Origin: an uncultured Cryomorphaceae bacterium
GTDB lineage: Bacteria; Bacteroidota; Bacteroidia; Flavobacteriales; Schleiferiaceae
Direction: 5' to 3'
DNA: 15,800 nucleotides
NCBI GenBank assembly: GCA_913049755.1
Contig: CAJWXO010000019.1
Span: forward strand, 1 to 15,800
Numbering within the stretch: position 1 is the stretch's first letter; the number at the start of each line of letters is the position of its first letter. This document shows positions 1 through 7,558 of this stretch, piece after piece. The notes beneath the pieces are model-generated. The model did not search any database and was not told the origin of the DNA. It saw nothing but the letters and a program-made list of their open reading frames with translations. Made by a program: the position numbers and the translations under genes.

Positions 1-1087
1 CCCTAATGCCTTATTCAATCGTATTCTCCCATCATTTATTATTACGATAATAATTAGTGCTTTATGTATTTGGGGATTAGAGCTTTATAACCCTTTGTAT
101 GCAGCTCTCTTAGTCGTTTCGATATTTGGAGTTTTTAGTAATGCAGACTACTGGATACGTATTGTTCGTGGGCGTTGGACTACCAGCGGGATGGCACTTG
201 CACATCTCGGGTTTTCATTGGTATTAATAGGAGCCCTTATCAGTAATGGAAAAAAAGAAGCGATTAGTACAAATGCAACATATATACATGAAGACTTCCC
301 CTCAAACGAAAATATTCTTTTACCCCTAAATGATACAGTTTCAATGTATCCTTATTATGTCGTTTGGCGTAACGAAAGAACTGAAGGTCATAACCGAGTA
401 TTTGATGTGGATTTTTACGAAACTGAAGGTTCTTCAACATGGGATGACTTTAAACGTCCAGAATTAAAGCCATCATTTACCCTAAATCCATTTATTCAAA
501 TCAATGCTAGGATGGGTAATGTGAGAGAACCTAGCACTAAGCATTTTTGGAATAGAGATGTTTATACTTATATAAGCTATGCTGATTTAAGGCCACTAAA
601 AGAGAAAAATGGAGATTGGTCAGATCCTATGGAAGCTGTTCTCGAGAGCGGAGAGGAAGTATTTCTTTTCAATGAATATTTACTTTACTGCGACACTCTA
701 AATGTTCAAAATGCCTCAATAAACCAAAAATCAGGTGAAATAGAACACTTAGATCTAGAATTAGATTTAATTCTTAAATCAATGAACGGCGATGAAACAA
801 AGTTAACCCTCCCCTACCATTTAGATGGTAACGAAGCACATACTTCAGAGGTGGAACTGGAAGAAAAAGGCTTGAAATTTCGTTTTGATGGTGTGGCAAC
901 TGCAGAAGGTAAATTTAATATTACAGCATGGGAAAAAAATAATGGAGATCCCCCATTCGTTTTATTACAAGCATTTATATTCCCATATATAAACTTGCTT
1001 TGGCTTGGATCAATACTGATGGGTATAGGCACTCTGCTTGCGGTTTGGAAAAGAGTTTATCGAGCAATTAATGAAAATAGAAAGTGA
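1..1087 (+). CDS. ccmF: CcmF/CcsA-like cytochrome c assembly protein, C-terminal part (5' truncated)
   Basis: The frame is open from base 2 to a TGA at 1085-1087, giving 361 visible residues; the true start lies before the window, so the internal TTG at 95 should not be read as a start. In System I cytochrome c maturation, CcmF is the inner-membrane protein that helps attach heme to apocytochrome c on the periplasmic side. Visible here are two hydrophobic segments near the left edge, then a membrane segment with the family's AHLG motif (MALAHLGFSLVLIGA). A long hydrophilic, presumably periplasmic domain of about 220 residues follows. The protein ends with a hydrophobic segment and a basic tail (LLWLGSILMGIGTLLAVWKR), the usual CcmF ending. 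The stop overlaps the next start by one base (TGATG), so the two genes are probably co-transcribed. The family is well supported; whether the full protein is closer to CcmF or to CcsA-type fusions cannot be decided from this fragment. Confidence 0.85.
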   Translation, partial: PNALFNRILPSFIITIIISALCIWGLELYNPLYAALLVVSIFGVFSNADYWIRIVRGRWTTSGMALAHLGFSLVLIGALISNGKKEAISTNATYIHEDFPSNENILLPLNDTVSMYPYYVVWRNERTEGHNRVFDVDFYETEGSSTWDDFKRPELKPSFTLNPFIQINARMGNVREPSTKHFWNRDVYTYISYADLRPLKEKNGDWSDPMEAVLESGEEVFLFNEYLLYCDTLNVQNASINQKSGEIEHLDLELDLILKSMNGDETKLTLPYHLDGNEAHTSEVELEEKGLKFRFDGVATAEGKFNITAWEKNNGDPPFVLLQAFIFPYINLLWLGSILMGIGTLLAVWKRVYRAINENRK

Positions 1088-1809
1088 TGCAGATTTGGGT
1101 TATCCTCGGACGCGGACCATTAGGTAATGCATTAAAATCAAGACTTGGGGATAAATGTATTCAATTAGCAAGCCGTAATTGGATTAATGACCCGATTCAT
1201 TTTCCTTCTGAGACAAAAGGCGTTTTTCTAGCTGTACCAGATGATCAAATATCGAAGGTTGCTAATAGCCTTTTTCAAATGAATATTTCTATTCCTATTT
1301 TTCATTGTTCCGGGGTTACTCCCTTATCCTCTATTTCTTTTTATTCGAAATCAGGAGTATGGTACCCAATGCAATCCTTTAAAGGCAAAATCATTCCGTG
1401 GTCTGAATTCCCTGTATTTTGGGAAGTTCTTGACCCCTCACTTCTTCCTGTTTTGGAACAGTTTCATATTGACTTAAATATCCCAAAGGGTCTGATTCAT
1501 TCGAGTAAAATGCGAAGCAAGTATCATCTAGCTGCAGTATTTGCTAATAATTTTTTAAACCATCAAATCGGTATGCTTCAAGAATACTGCTCCTTGAGTG
1601 GAATAGATCCGTCATTTTTTGATTCAATGGTACAAAAGTCAATTAGCAATGCAATTTCAAGCAAAGCTTATGATATTCAAACGGGTCCGGCTCATCGCGG
1701 GGATCAAGTAACATTAAAAAGACATTTAGAAATGCTTCCTGAAAGGATGCAAGGCATTTATAAAACGATTAGTAGTAGTATTGCTGAAATTAAAATGAGA
1801 GAAAATTGA
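1087..1809 (+). CDS. Rossmann-like and DUF2520 domain protein
   Basis: This is a 240-residue protein of the NADP-oxidoreductase-like plus DUF2520 family, widespread in Bacteroidota and without a firmly established reaction. The N-terminus has a beta-alpha-beta nucleotide-binding start with a modified glycine motif (LGRGPLGNAL, about residues 7-16), then VPDD near 50 and HCSG near 73, as in ProC- and 6-phosphogluconate-dehydrogenase-like folds. The C-terminal helical DUF2520 part shows the hallmark TGPAHRGD (about 199-206) followed by a conserved His-Leu stretch. I chose ATG 1087 because it overlaps the ccmF stop by one base; a GTG sits one codon earlier (1084). The 3' end overlaps the kdsC-like gene by four bases (TTGA). 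Location in this cluster is typical of the phylum, but substrate and role are unknown. A dehydrogenase activity is only inferred from the fold. Confidence 0.88.
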   Translation: MQIWVILGRGPLGNALKSRLGDKCIQLASRNWINDPIHFPSETKGVFLAVPDDQISKVANSLFQMNISIPIFHCSGVTPLSSISFYSKSGVWYPMQSFKGKIIPWSEFPVFWEVLDPSLLPVLEQFHIDLNIPKGLIHSSKMRSKYHLAAVFANNFLNHQIGMLQEYCSLSGIDPSFFDSMVQKSISNAISSKAYDIQTGPAHRGDQVTLKRHLEMLPERMQGIYKTISSSIAEIKMREN

Positions 1810-2324
1810 ACTATAAATTGCTTTTAAAAGAAATAACCACATTTGTTTTTGATGTTGATGGCGTATTAACTGACGGAACCGTACTTGCTTTGCCCAACCA
1901 AGAACCCATAAGAAGTTTTAATTCAAAAGATGGCTATGCCCTTCAACTTGCAATCAGAAAAGGTTACAAAGTCGCTATTATAACGGGAGGAAAGTCTCAA
2001 GCAGTGAAAGAAAGACTTGAAGGCTTAGGGGTTAAAGATATTTGGTTGGGTGCTTCAAATAAAGTTGAAGCCTTAGAGGAATTAACTATTATGTATGGTA
2101 TCGAACCAAAAAATATAGCATATATGGGTGATGACATACCAGACTATGAAGTACTGCAGCAAGTTGGGTTGAGCACATGCCCAAAAGATGCAGCTGCTGA
2201 AATCAGAGGTATTTGTAAATACATATCACCTATTGACGGAGGTAAAGGTTGCGCAAGAGACTTAATAGAGCAAGTTTTAAAAATTCAGGGTGATTGGATG
2301 AAGAAAGAAGATATAATATGGTAA
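1806..2324 (+). CDS. kdsC: KdsC-family HAD phosphatase (3-deoxy-D-manno-octulosonate 8-phosphate phosphatase)
   Basis: KdsC hydrolyses Kdo-8-phosphate to Kdo and phosphate, a cytoplasmic step in making the inner core sugar of lipopolysaccharide. The 172-residue length is normal for the stand-alone enzyme. HAD motif I is FDVDGVLTDG, with nucleophile Asp16 and general acid Asp18. Motif II is IITGG (58-62), Lys86 lies in SNK, and motif III/IV is MGDDIPD (107-113). No cap domain is inserted, as expected for the C0 KdsC tetramer. The start must be the TTG at 1806: the frame has a TAA at 1791-1793 and no ATG or GTG between that stop and motif I. The TTG overlaps the upstream TGA (TTGA). The downstream maf gene begins inside the last seven bases. 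Specificity for Kdo-8-P is inferred from family and context; related phosphatases act on other nonulosonate phosphates. Confidence 0.9.
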   Translation: MNYKLLLKEITTFVFDVDGVLTDGTVLALPNQEPIRSFNSKDGYALQLAIRKGYKVAIITGGKSQAVKERLEGLGVKDIWLGASNKVEALEELTIMYGIEPKNIAYMGDDIPDYEVLQQVGLSTCPKDAAAEIRGICKYISPIDGGKGCARDLIEQVLKIQGDWMKKEDIIW

Positions 2325-2920
2325 ATGCTAAAATACCTCTGGAATTAAAAGGGGAATTAATTCTTGGATCAAAATCCCCGAGGCGCAGTGAATTGCTAAA
2401 AATATTAAATATACCCTTTGAGATTAGAACTTCAGAGGCAGATGAAGTTTCACCTCCGGGACTAAATGACATTGAAACTGTCTCTTGGGTTGCTCGTCAA
2501 AAGTCTGATGCATTATTACCAACATTAAACTCTAGAGAAATACTTCTTACCGCTGATACAGAGGTTTGGATGGACGGGGTTCGATACGGAAAGCCAAAAG
2601 ACATAGATGATTGTCAAAAAATGCTATCAAGATTAAGTGGTCGTAGACATCGAGTTATAACTTCAGTTTGGGCAACAGATGGTAAAATATGGAATAACTG
2701 TTCTAAGCTAACACTTGTAACCTTTGAGGATTTACCCTCGAAATGGATTGAATGGTATGTGGAAAATTATAAACCCTTTGATAAAGCAGGGGGTTACGGT
2801 GCTCAAGATTGGATTGGTCATATTGGGATCAAAAATATTGAAGGGTCTTATGACAATGTAAAAGGTCTTCCATTAGGAGCTGTTCTTGAAGTTTTAAATC
2901 CATGGGTAATCTCTGAATAA
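2318..2920 (+). CDS. maf: Maf-family nucleoside triphosphate pyrophosphatase
   Basis: Maf proteins are cytoplasmic house-cleaning enzymes that split dTTP, UTP or modified nucleotides into the monophosphate and pyrophosphate. Family motifs are complete: SKSPRR (about 18-23), LTADTEV with the catalytic-site Asp near 80, GKP (91-93), a LSGRRHRV-like stretch near 106-113, then DKAGGYGAQD and IEGSYDNVKGLPL toward the C-terminus. These match the dTTPase/UTPase type (YhdE-like). I prefer ATG 2318 (200 residues), which overlaps the kdsC stop by seven bases and has a purine-rich stretch (AAGAAAGAAG) just upstream. A TTG at 2294 would add eight residues that resemble nothing in the family. It is the last gene of the tightly overlapping cluster, with NhaC 30 bases further on. 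Confidence 0.92.
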   Translation: MVNAKIPLELKGELILGSKSPRRSELLKILNIPFEIRTSEADEVSPPGLNDIETVSWVARQKSDALLPTLNSREILLTADTEVWMDGVRYGKPKDIDDCQKMLSRLSGRRHRVITSVWATDGKIWNNCSKLTLVTFEDLPSKWIEWYVENYKPFDKAGGYGAQDWIGHIGIKNIEGSYDNVKGLPLGAVLEVLNPWVISE

Positions 2921-2950
2921 TCCTGTGAAGAAATAATTATATTGCAAAAT

Positions 2951-4375
2951 ATGAATAAAAGACCTTCACTTTTCTACTCATTATTGCCTATTATTTTTTT
3001 AGTCTGCGCTCTATTTGTAAATGTTCGAATATTTGGAGATAGTAGTTTAGATGGTAGTAACCAATTAATACTATTGCTTGCTGCAGGTTTTGCGGCAGTT
3101 TTAGCAAAATTTCAAGGAATTAAGACCAATGATATTTGGAGTGGAATTCAAGGTACTCTTCAAGACAGCACCAAAGCGGTTCTTATTTTACTAATGGTAG
3201 GAGCATTGACAGGCAGTTGGATGGTATCTGGGATTATTCCAACTCTTATTGTTTTTGGACTAAAAATTCTATCTCCGGTTATTTTTTTACCGGCTAGTGT
3301 AATTGTTTGCGCTCTTATAAGTTTAGCCACGGGCTCATCCTGGGGAACAACTGCAACAATTGGAATTGCGCTAATGGGAGTTGGTCAATCATTAGGTTTT
3401 CCTCCTGCATGGATAGCGGGGGCCGTAATCTCAGGAGCTTACTTTGGAGATAAAATGTCACCAATCTCCGACACAACCAATTTAGCTCCAGCTATGGCAG
3501 GAGCAGAATTAACTAACCACATTAGATACATGGCATTAACAAGCGGGCCATCAGTTATAATCACTCTTATTGTTTTCACATTTATGGGTTTAGGTTTTGA
3601 CAATGGGGTAATAACAGGTGATATCCAAATCCTATCTAACGAATTATCAAACCGATTTAATATAAGTGCTTGGCTTCTTTTAGTACCCGTCGTTAGTATT
3701 GGATTAATAGCTTTAAAAATTGATGCTGTTGCATCTATGGGCATTGGTGCTATCCTTGGAGCTTTAACTGCATTTTTTGTACAACCTGAGATAATCTCTG
3801 AAGTCGGTGGAAGCTCAGATCTTATTGGCCATTACAAAGGAATTTTAACGAGTCTTTATGGATCTGTAAGTCTAGAAATGGAAAACCCATTACTCAATTC
3901 TCTTATGCGCACTAAAGGAATGAGCGGAATGTTAGGAACAATATGGCTGATAATTTGTGCTTTGACTTTTGGTGGAATTTTAGAGGCATCTAAATTTCTA
4001 ACAAGAATAACCGAAGCATTTTTAAGTGTTGCAAATAGCAGCGCTTCATTAATTGCATCTACCCTAATAACGTGTGGATTTATAAATATCACTGCAGCTG
4101 ATCAATATTTAGCTATTGTCGTGCCTGGAAGGATGTTTAGAAAAGCATATAGTGAAAAAGGACTTGCTCCGGAAAATCTATCTCGAGCCCTTGAAGACAG
4201 TGGGACTGTTACTTCAGTTTTGGTCCCTTGGAACACATGTGGAGCGTATCAGTCCGCAACACTTGGAGTCGCTACAGGCGATTATTTTTTCTACTGTTTT
4301 TTCAATTGGCTCAGCCCTATTATTAATTTATCGTGGACCTTAACTGGTATCAGAATCAAGAAAATAACTCAATAA
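2951..4375 (+). CDS. nhaC: NhaC-family Na+/H+ antiporter
   Basis: This is an inner-membrane antiporter of about 474 residues with roughly 11 hydrophobic segments, expected to exchange cytoplasmic Na+ for external H+ and so support pH and salt homeostasis. Signature NhaC stretches are present. One is the polar-lined segment TGSSWGTTATIGIALMGVG, running into AYFGDKMSPISDTTNLAPA. Another is the C-terminal VPWNTCGAYQSATLGV, followed by a Trp/Phe-rich last membrane segment. I chose ATG 2951; a TTG at 2942 would add only three residues. The gap from maf is 30 bases and shows no terminator or clear promoter, so read-through from the upstream cluster is possible. The family is clear, but the ion specificity is inferred: some NhaC relatives exchange malate/lactate or other solutes. 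Confidence 0.9.
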   Translation: MNKRPSLFYSLLPIIFLVCALFVNVRIFGDSSLDGSNQLILLLAAGFAAVLAKFQGIKTNDIWSGIQGTLQDSTKAVLILLMVGALTGSWMVSGIIPTLIVFGLKILSPVIFLPASVIVCALISLATGSSWGTTATIGIALMGVGQSLGFPPAWIAGAVISGAYFGDKMSPISDTTNLAPAMAGAELTNHIRYMALTSGPSVIITLIVFTFMGLGFDNGVITGDIQILSNELSNRFNISAWLLLVPVVSIGLIALKIDAVASMGIGAILGALTAFFVQPEIISEVGGSSDLIGHYKGILTSLYGSVSLEMENPLLNSLMRTKGMSGMLGTIWLIICALTFGGILEASKFLTRITEAFLSVANSSASLIASTLITCGFINITAADQYLAIVVPGRMFRKAYSEKGLAPENLSRALEDSGTVTSVLVPWNTCGAYQSATLGVATGDYFFYCFFNWLSPIINLSWTLTGIRIKKITQ

Positions 4376-4467
4376 ATAAGTTCTTCACAAATTTTTAATG
4401 GCAGATTATTATTTGGATTCTTTATTATAAAAATGTAATTTGATTTTAATACAAACCATTTAATATT
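4376..4467. other. Intergenic region nhaC to Kazal lipoprotein
   Basis: This 92-base, very AT-rich gap holds no convincing terminator hairpin and no exact TAnnTTTG element; near matches around 4409-4442 have the wrong spacing. It probably contains the promoter of the small lipoprotein gene, but I cannot point to it. Confidence 0.4.
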
Positions 4468-4677
4468 ATGAAACATCTATTAATAATAGTATTTATTCTC
4501 ATTTTAACCATTAGCTGCGATAGGCTGACTAATAGAGACCGAGACCGTTGTGTATGCACGGAGGAATATGATCCGGTATGTGTAGAAAGAGGGAGTGATC
4601 AAATAGTATACGATAACGCCTGCTATGCTTTATGCGACGGGTTCACGACAGCTGATTTTGTCACTTGCGTGCCTTAA
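4468..4677 (+). CDS. Small Kazal-type protease-inhibitor lipoprotein
   Basis: This 69-residue protein is probably exported and lipid-anchored. Residues 1-16 form a short hydrophobic signal peptide ending in a relaxed lipobox (LTISC) with Cys17 as the likely lipidated residue. A basic/acidic linker follows. Residues 28-67 then carry six cysteines (28, 30, 38, 52, 56, 67) in Kazal order, including CTEEYDPVC and YDNACYALC. In the ovomucoid third domain the reactive loop reads CTLEYRPLC with the P1 residue two after the second Cys; the same alignment puts Glu32 at P1 here. The Cys38-Tyr48 loop is about three residues longer than in classical domains. Expected role: blocking a serine protease in the periplasm or at the cell surface. 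The target is unknown and the P1 reading is inference. It stands alone, with separate flanking gaps on both sides and a hairpin at its stop codon. Confidence 0.78.
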   Translation: MKHLLIIVFILILTISCDRLTNRDRDRCVCTEEYDPVCVERGSDQIVYDNACYALCDGFTTADFVTCVP

Positions 4678-4698
4678 TCTAAGGCATTAACATTTTGT
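4669..4698 (+). terminator. Hairpin at the stop of the Kazal gene, possible terminator
   Basis: TGCCTTA (4670-4676) and TAAGGCA (4680-4686) form a perfect 7-bp stem with a 3-base loop, extendable by a G-T pair (4669/4687). The gene's TAA stop (4675-4677) lies within it. The downstream tract (TTAACATTTT) is only partly T-rich, so termination is plausible but weak. Confidence 0.42.
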
Positions 4699-4757
4699 AA
4701 TATTTCCTAATTCAAATAAGTCTTTATTCATTCGAAATAATGAGAGTCAAAATAGTC

Positions 4758-4765
4758 TAATTTTG
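4758..4765 (+). promoter_or_regulatory. Candidate -7 promoter element (TAATTTTG) before the glycosyltransferase
   Basis: The octamer matches the Bacteroidota primary-sigma -7 consensus TAnnTTTG exactly. It ends five bases before the ATG at 4771, so a transcript starting a few bases downstream would have almost no leader. No TTTG-like -33 element is found about 19 bases upstream, which lowers confidence. Confidence 0.4.
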
Positions 4766-4770
4766 AACAC

Positions 4771-5490
4771 ATGAAAATCTTAAGTATAGTAATACCTGCG
4801 TTCAACGAAGAGTCTACTATTCAGGAAATTTTAGATAAAATTAAAAATGTAGAATTACCCCGAGATTGGGGCAAAGAAATTATTATTGTCAATGACAATA
4901 GCAACGATAGGACTGAGCAGCTAATACTTTCATTCATAAAGCAAAATGTAGAAATGGTTATTTCTTATCATTATAATAAAGTTAATCTGGGGAAAGGAGC
5001 ATCTCTGCATACTGGAATTTCAAAAGCAACCGGTGATTATATAATAATTCAAGATGCTGATTTAGAATACAACCCAAAAGAATATAACGAAATGCTCCAA
5101 CCTATTATTGATGGTCATGCCGATGTCGTCTATGGGTCCAGATTTCTCGGTGGAAAACCTCATAGAATTTTATTTTTTTGGCATTCCATTGGAAATAAAT
5201 TTTTAACATTTTTGTCTAATATGTTCACTAATTTGAACCTAACCGATATGGAAACTTGTTATAAATTATTTCGCAGAGATCTACTTCAATCCATTGTTTT
5301 AAGGGAAAGCCGTTTCGGATTCGAGCCTGAGGTGACTGCAAAAATATCTAGAATAAAAAATATCCGTATTTACGAAGTGGGTATTAGTTATTATGGACGG
5401 ACCTTTGAAGAAGGTAAAAAGATCAGCTGGAGAGATGGGATTCGTGCCATTTATTGCATTCTAAAATATGGAATGTTTAGATTTAAGTGA
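4771..5490 (+). CDS. Family 2 glycosyltransferase (dolichyl-phosphate-sugar synthase-like)
   Basis: This is a 239-residue GT-A fold glycosyltransferase, of the type that moves a sugar from a nucleotide donor to a polyprenyl phosphate at the cytoplasmic membrane face. Motifs in order are IVIPAFNEE (6-14), IIIVNDNSNDRT (a VDDGS-like variant, 37-48), NLGKGASLHTGI (72-83), the metal-binding DAD (95-97) in IIIQDADLEYNP, VYGSRFLGG (120-128), and TDMETCYKLFRR. The tail, RTFEEGKKISWRDGI, is typical of the DPM1/GtrB-like bacterial subgroup. No C-terminal membrane pair is present; only a moderately hydrophobic stretch around residues 133-150 could touch the membrane. The gene is monocistronic, ends just before a strong bidirectional terminator, and has a candidate promoter at 4758. 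Donor and acceptor cannot be read from the sequence, since no polysaccharide or glycan cluster surrounds it. Confidence 0.88.
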   Translation: MKILSIVIPAFNEESTIQEILDKIKNVELPRDWGKEIIIVNDNSNDRTEQLILSFIKQNVEMVISYHYNKVNLGKGASLHTGISKATGDYIIIQDADLEYNPKEYNEMLQPIIDGHADVVYGSRFLGGKPHRILFFWHSIGNKFLTFLSNMFTNLNLTDMETCYKLFRRDLLQSIVLRESRFGFEPEVTAKISRIKNIRIYEVGISYYGRTFEEGKKISWRDGIRAIYCILKYGMFRFK

Positions 5491-5511
5491 TTTGCCATAA
5501 TGAATTCAAAT

Positions 5512-5540
5512 AAAAAGGCCTCCCATCAGGAGACCTTTTT
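5512..5540. terminator. Bidirectional rho-independent terminator
   Basis: AAAAAGGCCTCC (5512-5523) and GGAGACCTTTTT (5529-5540) form a 12-bp stem with one C-A mismatch and a 5-base loop. Arm ends are A-rich on one side and T-rich on the other, so the hairpin works in both directions. It lies between the convergent glycosyltransferase (stop 5490) and dnaK (stop 5573) and probably terminates both. Confidence 0.85.
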
Positions 5541-5572
5541 AAAAAGTTAGGAGTTAAACTAAAATTTAATTT

Positions 5573-7474
5573 TTACTCTTCCTCTTTAACTTCTTCAAAT
5601 TCTACATCAGTTACATCGTCAGAACCACCATCAGCAGTTCCTCCTTCAGGACCTCCTCCCTCTTGAGGCGCTCCCTCCTGGGCTTTGTACATTTCTTCAG
5701 ATGCGTTTTTCCATGCCTCATTTATCGTTTCCATAGCGACATCAATAGCACTAATTTCTTGACTAGCGTGGGCCTTCTTAAGATTTTCTAACGCTTCTTC
5801 GATAGCCGCTTTTTTATCTCCAAGCTTATCTCCGAATTCTCCTAACTGCTTTTCAGTTTGGAATACCATCTGATCTGCAGAATTCAGCTTATCAACTCGT
5901 TCTTTCGCATCTTTATCAGATTCCGCATTAGCTTCAGCCTCCTGCTTCATTTTTTCGATTTCTTCTGAACTTAAGCCAGAAGATGCTTCAATACGAATCT
6001 TTTGCTCCTTACCTGTAGCTTTATCCTTTGCACTGACATTTAAAATACCATTAGCGTCAATATCAAATGTAACCTCAACCTGAGGAGTGCCTCTTGGAGC
6101 TGGAGGAATACCATCTAGATGAAAACGGCCGATAGTTTTATTATCCTTAGCCATTGGACGCTCTCCCTGAAGAATATGTATTTCTACGCTAGGTTGATTA
6201 TCGCTAGCCGTGGAAAACACTTCAGATTTTTTTGAAGGAATAGTCGTATTCGCTTCGATTAGCTTAGTCATCACAGAACCCATTGTTTCAATGCCTAGGG
6301 ACAAAGGAGTAACATCAAGAAGTAAAACATCTTTAACATCACCTGCTAATACACCACCTTGTATAGCAGCTCCAATTGCTACAACCTCATCAGGGTTTAC
6401 TCCTTTATTTGGCTCTTTACCAAAAAACTTAGTTACTGCATCTTGAATTGCAGGTATCCTAGTTGATCCTCCAACAAGAATAACATCATCAATGTCACCA
6501 ACTGATAAACCAGCGTTTTTTAGTGCGGATTTACAAGGAGCAATTGTTCTTTCAATTAAGTCAGCAGCCAAACGCTCAAACTCAGCGCGCGTCAAAGAAC
6601 GAACAATATGTTTAGGACCACTTTCAGTAGCTGTAATGTAAGGCAAGTTGATTTCTGTAGTATTGGCGCTTGATAATTCTATTTTTGCTTTCTCAGCAGC
6701 CTCCTTTAGACGCTGCAGAGCCATTGGATCTTTACGTAAATCAGTTCCTTCATCTTTGTTGAAACCATCTGCCAACCAATTAATGATACGATCATCAAAA
6801 TCATCACCGCCTAGATGAGTATCTCCATCTGTAGATTTTACTTCAAAAACACCGTCACCCAATTCTAAGATAGAAACGTCATGAGTTCCACCACCACAAT
6901 CAAAGACGACTAGCTTCATGTCCTTGTTCATTTTATCAATACCATAAGCCAAAGCAGCAGCAGTTGGCTCATTGATGATTCGACGAACTGTTAAACCTGC
7001 TATTTCTCCCGCTTCTTTAGTAGCCTGCCTTTGAGAATCATTAAAATAAGCGGGTACAGTAATAACTGCCTCAGAAACATCAGTGCCAAGGTAATCTTCA
7101 GCAGTTTTTTTCATCTTTTGAAGAATAATAGCAGACACCTCCTGAGGAGTATACAAGCGATCATCTATCTTGACTCTTGGTGTGTCGTTGTCACCTTTGG
7201 CTATACCATAAGGCACTCTTTTGACCTCTTTGGAAATATTTGAGTAAGACTCCCCCATGAATCTCTTTATTGAAAAAACTGTCTTCGTTGGATTAGTTAT
7301 CGCTTGACGTTTAGCAGGGTCTCCTACCTTCCGCTCACCACCTTCAACAAATCCTACAATTGAAGGCGTTGTACGTTTACCCTCCGCATTTGGGATAACA
7401 ACTGCTTCATTTCCTTCCATAACAGAAACACACGAATTCGTAGTTCCCAAGTCTATTCCTATAATTTTACCCAT
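5573..7474 (-). CDS. dnaK: Chaperone protein DnaK (Hsp70)
   Basis: DnaK is the ATP-driven cytoplasmic Hsp70 chaperone that works with DnaJ and GrpE. The 633-residue length is standard. The N-terminal ATPase domain begins with GIDLGTTNS (6-14), followed by phosphate and adenosine motifs such as [12 protein letters not shown] and [13 protein letters not shown]. The interdomain linker [18 protein letters not shown] leads into the substrate-binding domain with [14 protein letters not shown], then a helical lid. The C-terminus is a Gly/Asp-rich disordered tail ending in [11 protein letters not shown], a version of the acidic EEVD-like end. Neither grpE nor dnaJ is adjacent, so it stands apart from any classical hsp70 operon in this window. 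The upstream gap (7475-7558) has no CIRCE element and no TAnnTTTG, but carries a TATAAT hexamer. No frameshift or missing motif is seen. Confidence 0.98.
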   Translation of the reverse strand: MGKIIGIDLGTTNSCVSVMEGNEAVVIPNAEGKRTTPSIVGFVEGGERKVGDPAKRQAITNPTKTVFSIKRFMGESYSNISKEVKRVPYGIAKGDNDTPRVKIDDRLYTPQEVSAIILQKMKKTAEDYLGTDVSEAVITVPAYFNDSQRQATKEAGEIAGLTVRRIINEPTAAALAYGIDKMNKDMKLVVFDCGGGTHDVSILELGDGVFEVKSTDGDTHLGGDDFDDRIINWLADGFNKDEGTDLRKDPMALQRLKEAAEKAKIELSSANTTEINLPYITATESGPKHIVRSLTRAEFERLAADLIERTIAPCKSALKNAGLSVGDIDDVILVGGSTRIPAIQDAVTKFFGKEPNKGVNPDEVVAIGAAIQGGVLAGDVKDVLLLDVTPLSLGIETMGSVMTKLIEANTTIPSKKSEVFSTASDNQPSVEIHILQGERPMAKDNKTIGRFHLDGIPPAPRGTPQVEVTFDIDANGILNVSAKDKATGKEQKIRIEASSGLSSEEIEKMKQEAEANAESDKDAKERVDKLNSADQMVFQTEKQLGEFGDKLGDKKAAIEEALENLKKAHASQEISAIDVAMETINEAWKNASEEMYKAQEGAPQEGGGPEGGTADGGSDDVTDVEFEEVKEEE

Positions 7475-7527
7475 TTCGATTATTTATCCGCTAGAATGTA
7501 TTTGATTTGACTGCGATATAGACAATC

Positions 7528-7536
7528 ATTATACCA
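7528..7536 (-). promoter_or_regulatory. Possible extended -10 element upstream of dnaK
   Basis: Read on the - strand, TGGTATAAT (7536 to 7528) matches an extended -10 box, with a weak TTGTCT fifteen bases further upstream. It would start the dnaK transcript about 45-50 bases before the ATG. It is unlike the TAnnTTTG elements elsewhere in this window. Because the region is AT-rich, a chance match is quite possible. Confidence 0.25.
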
Positions 7537-7558
7537 AGACCATAACTGAGACAAATTG

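Noticed and set aside
2294..2317. TTG 2294 as the start of maf
   Set aside because: The eight extra residues do not match the family, and ATG 2318 has a better upstream context.
4116..4343. 75-codon frame within nhaC in another reading frame
   Set aside because: It lies entirely within the conserved C-terminal part of NhaC and looks like a shadow frame.
6210..6446. 78-codon open frame on the + strand inside dnaK
   Set aside because: It is antisense to conserved DnaK coding sequence and shows no recognisable protein features.
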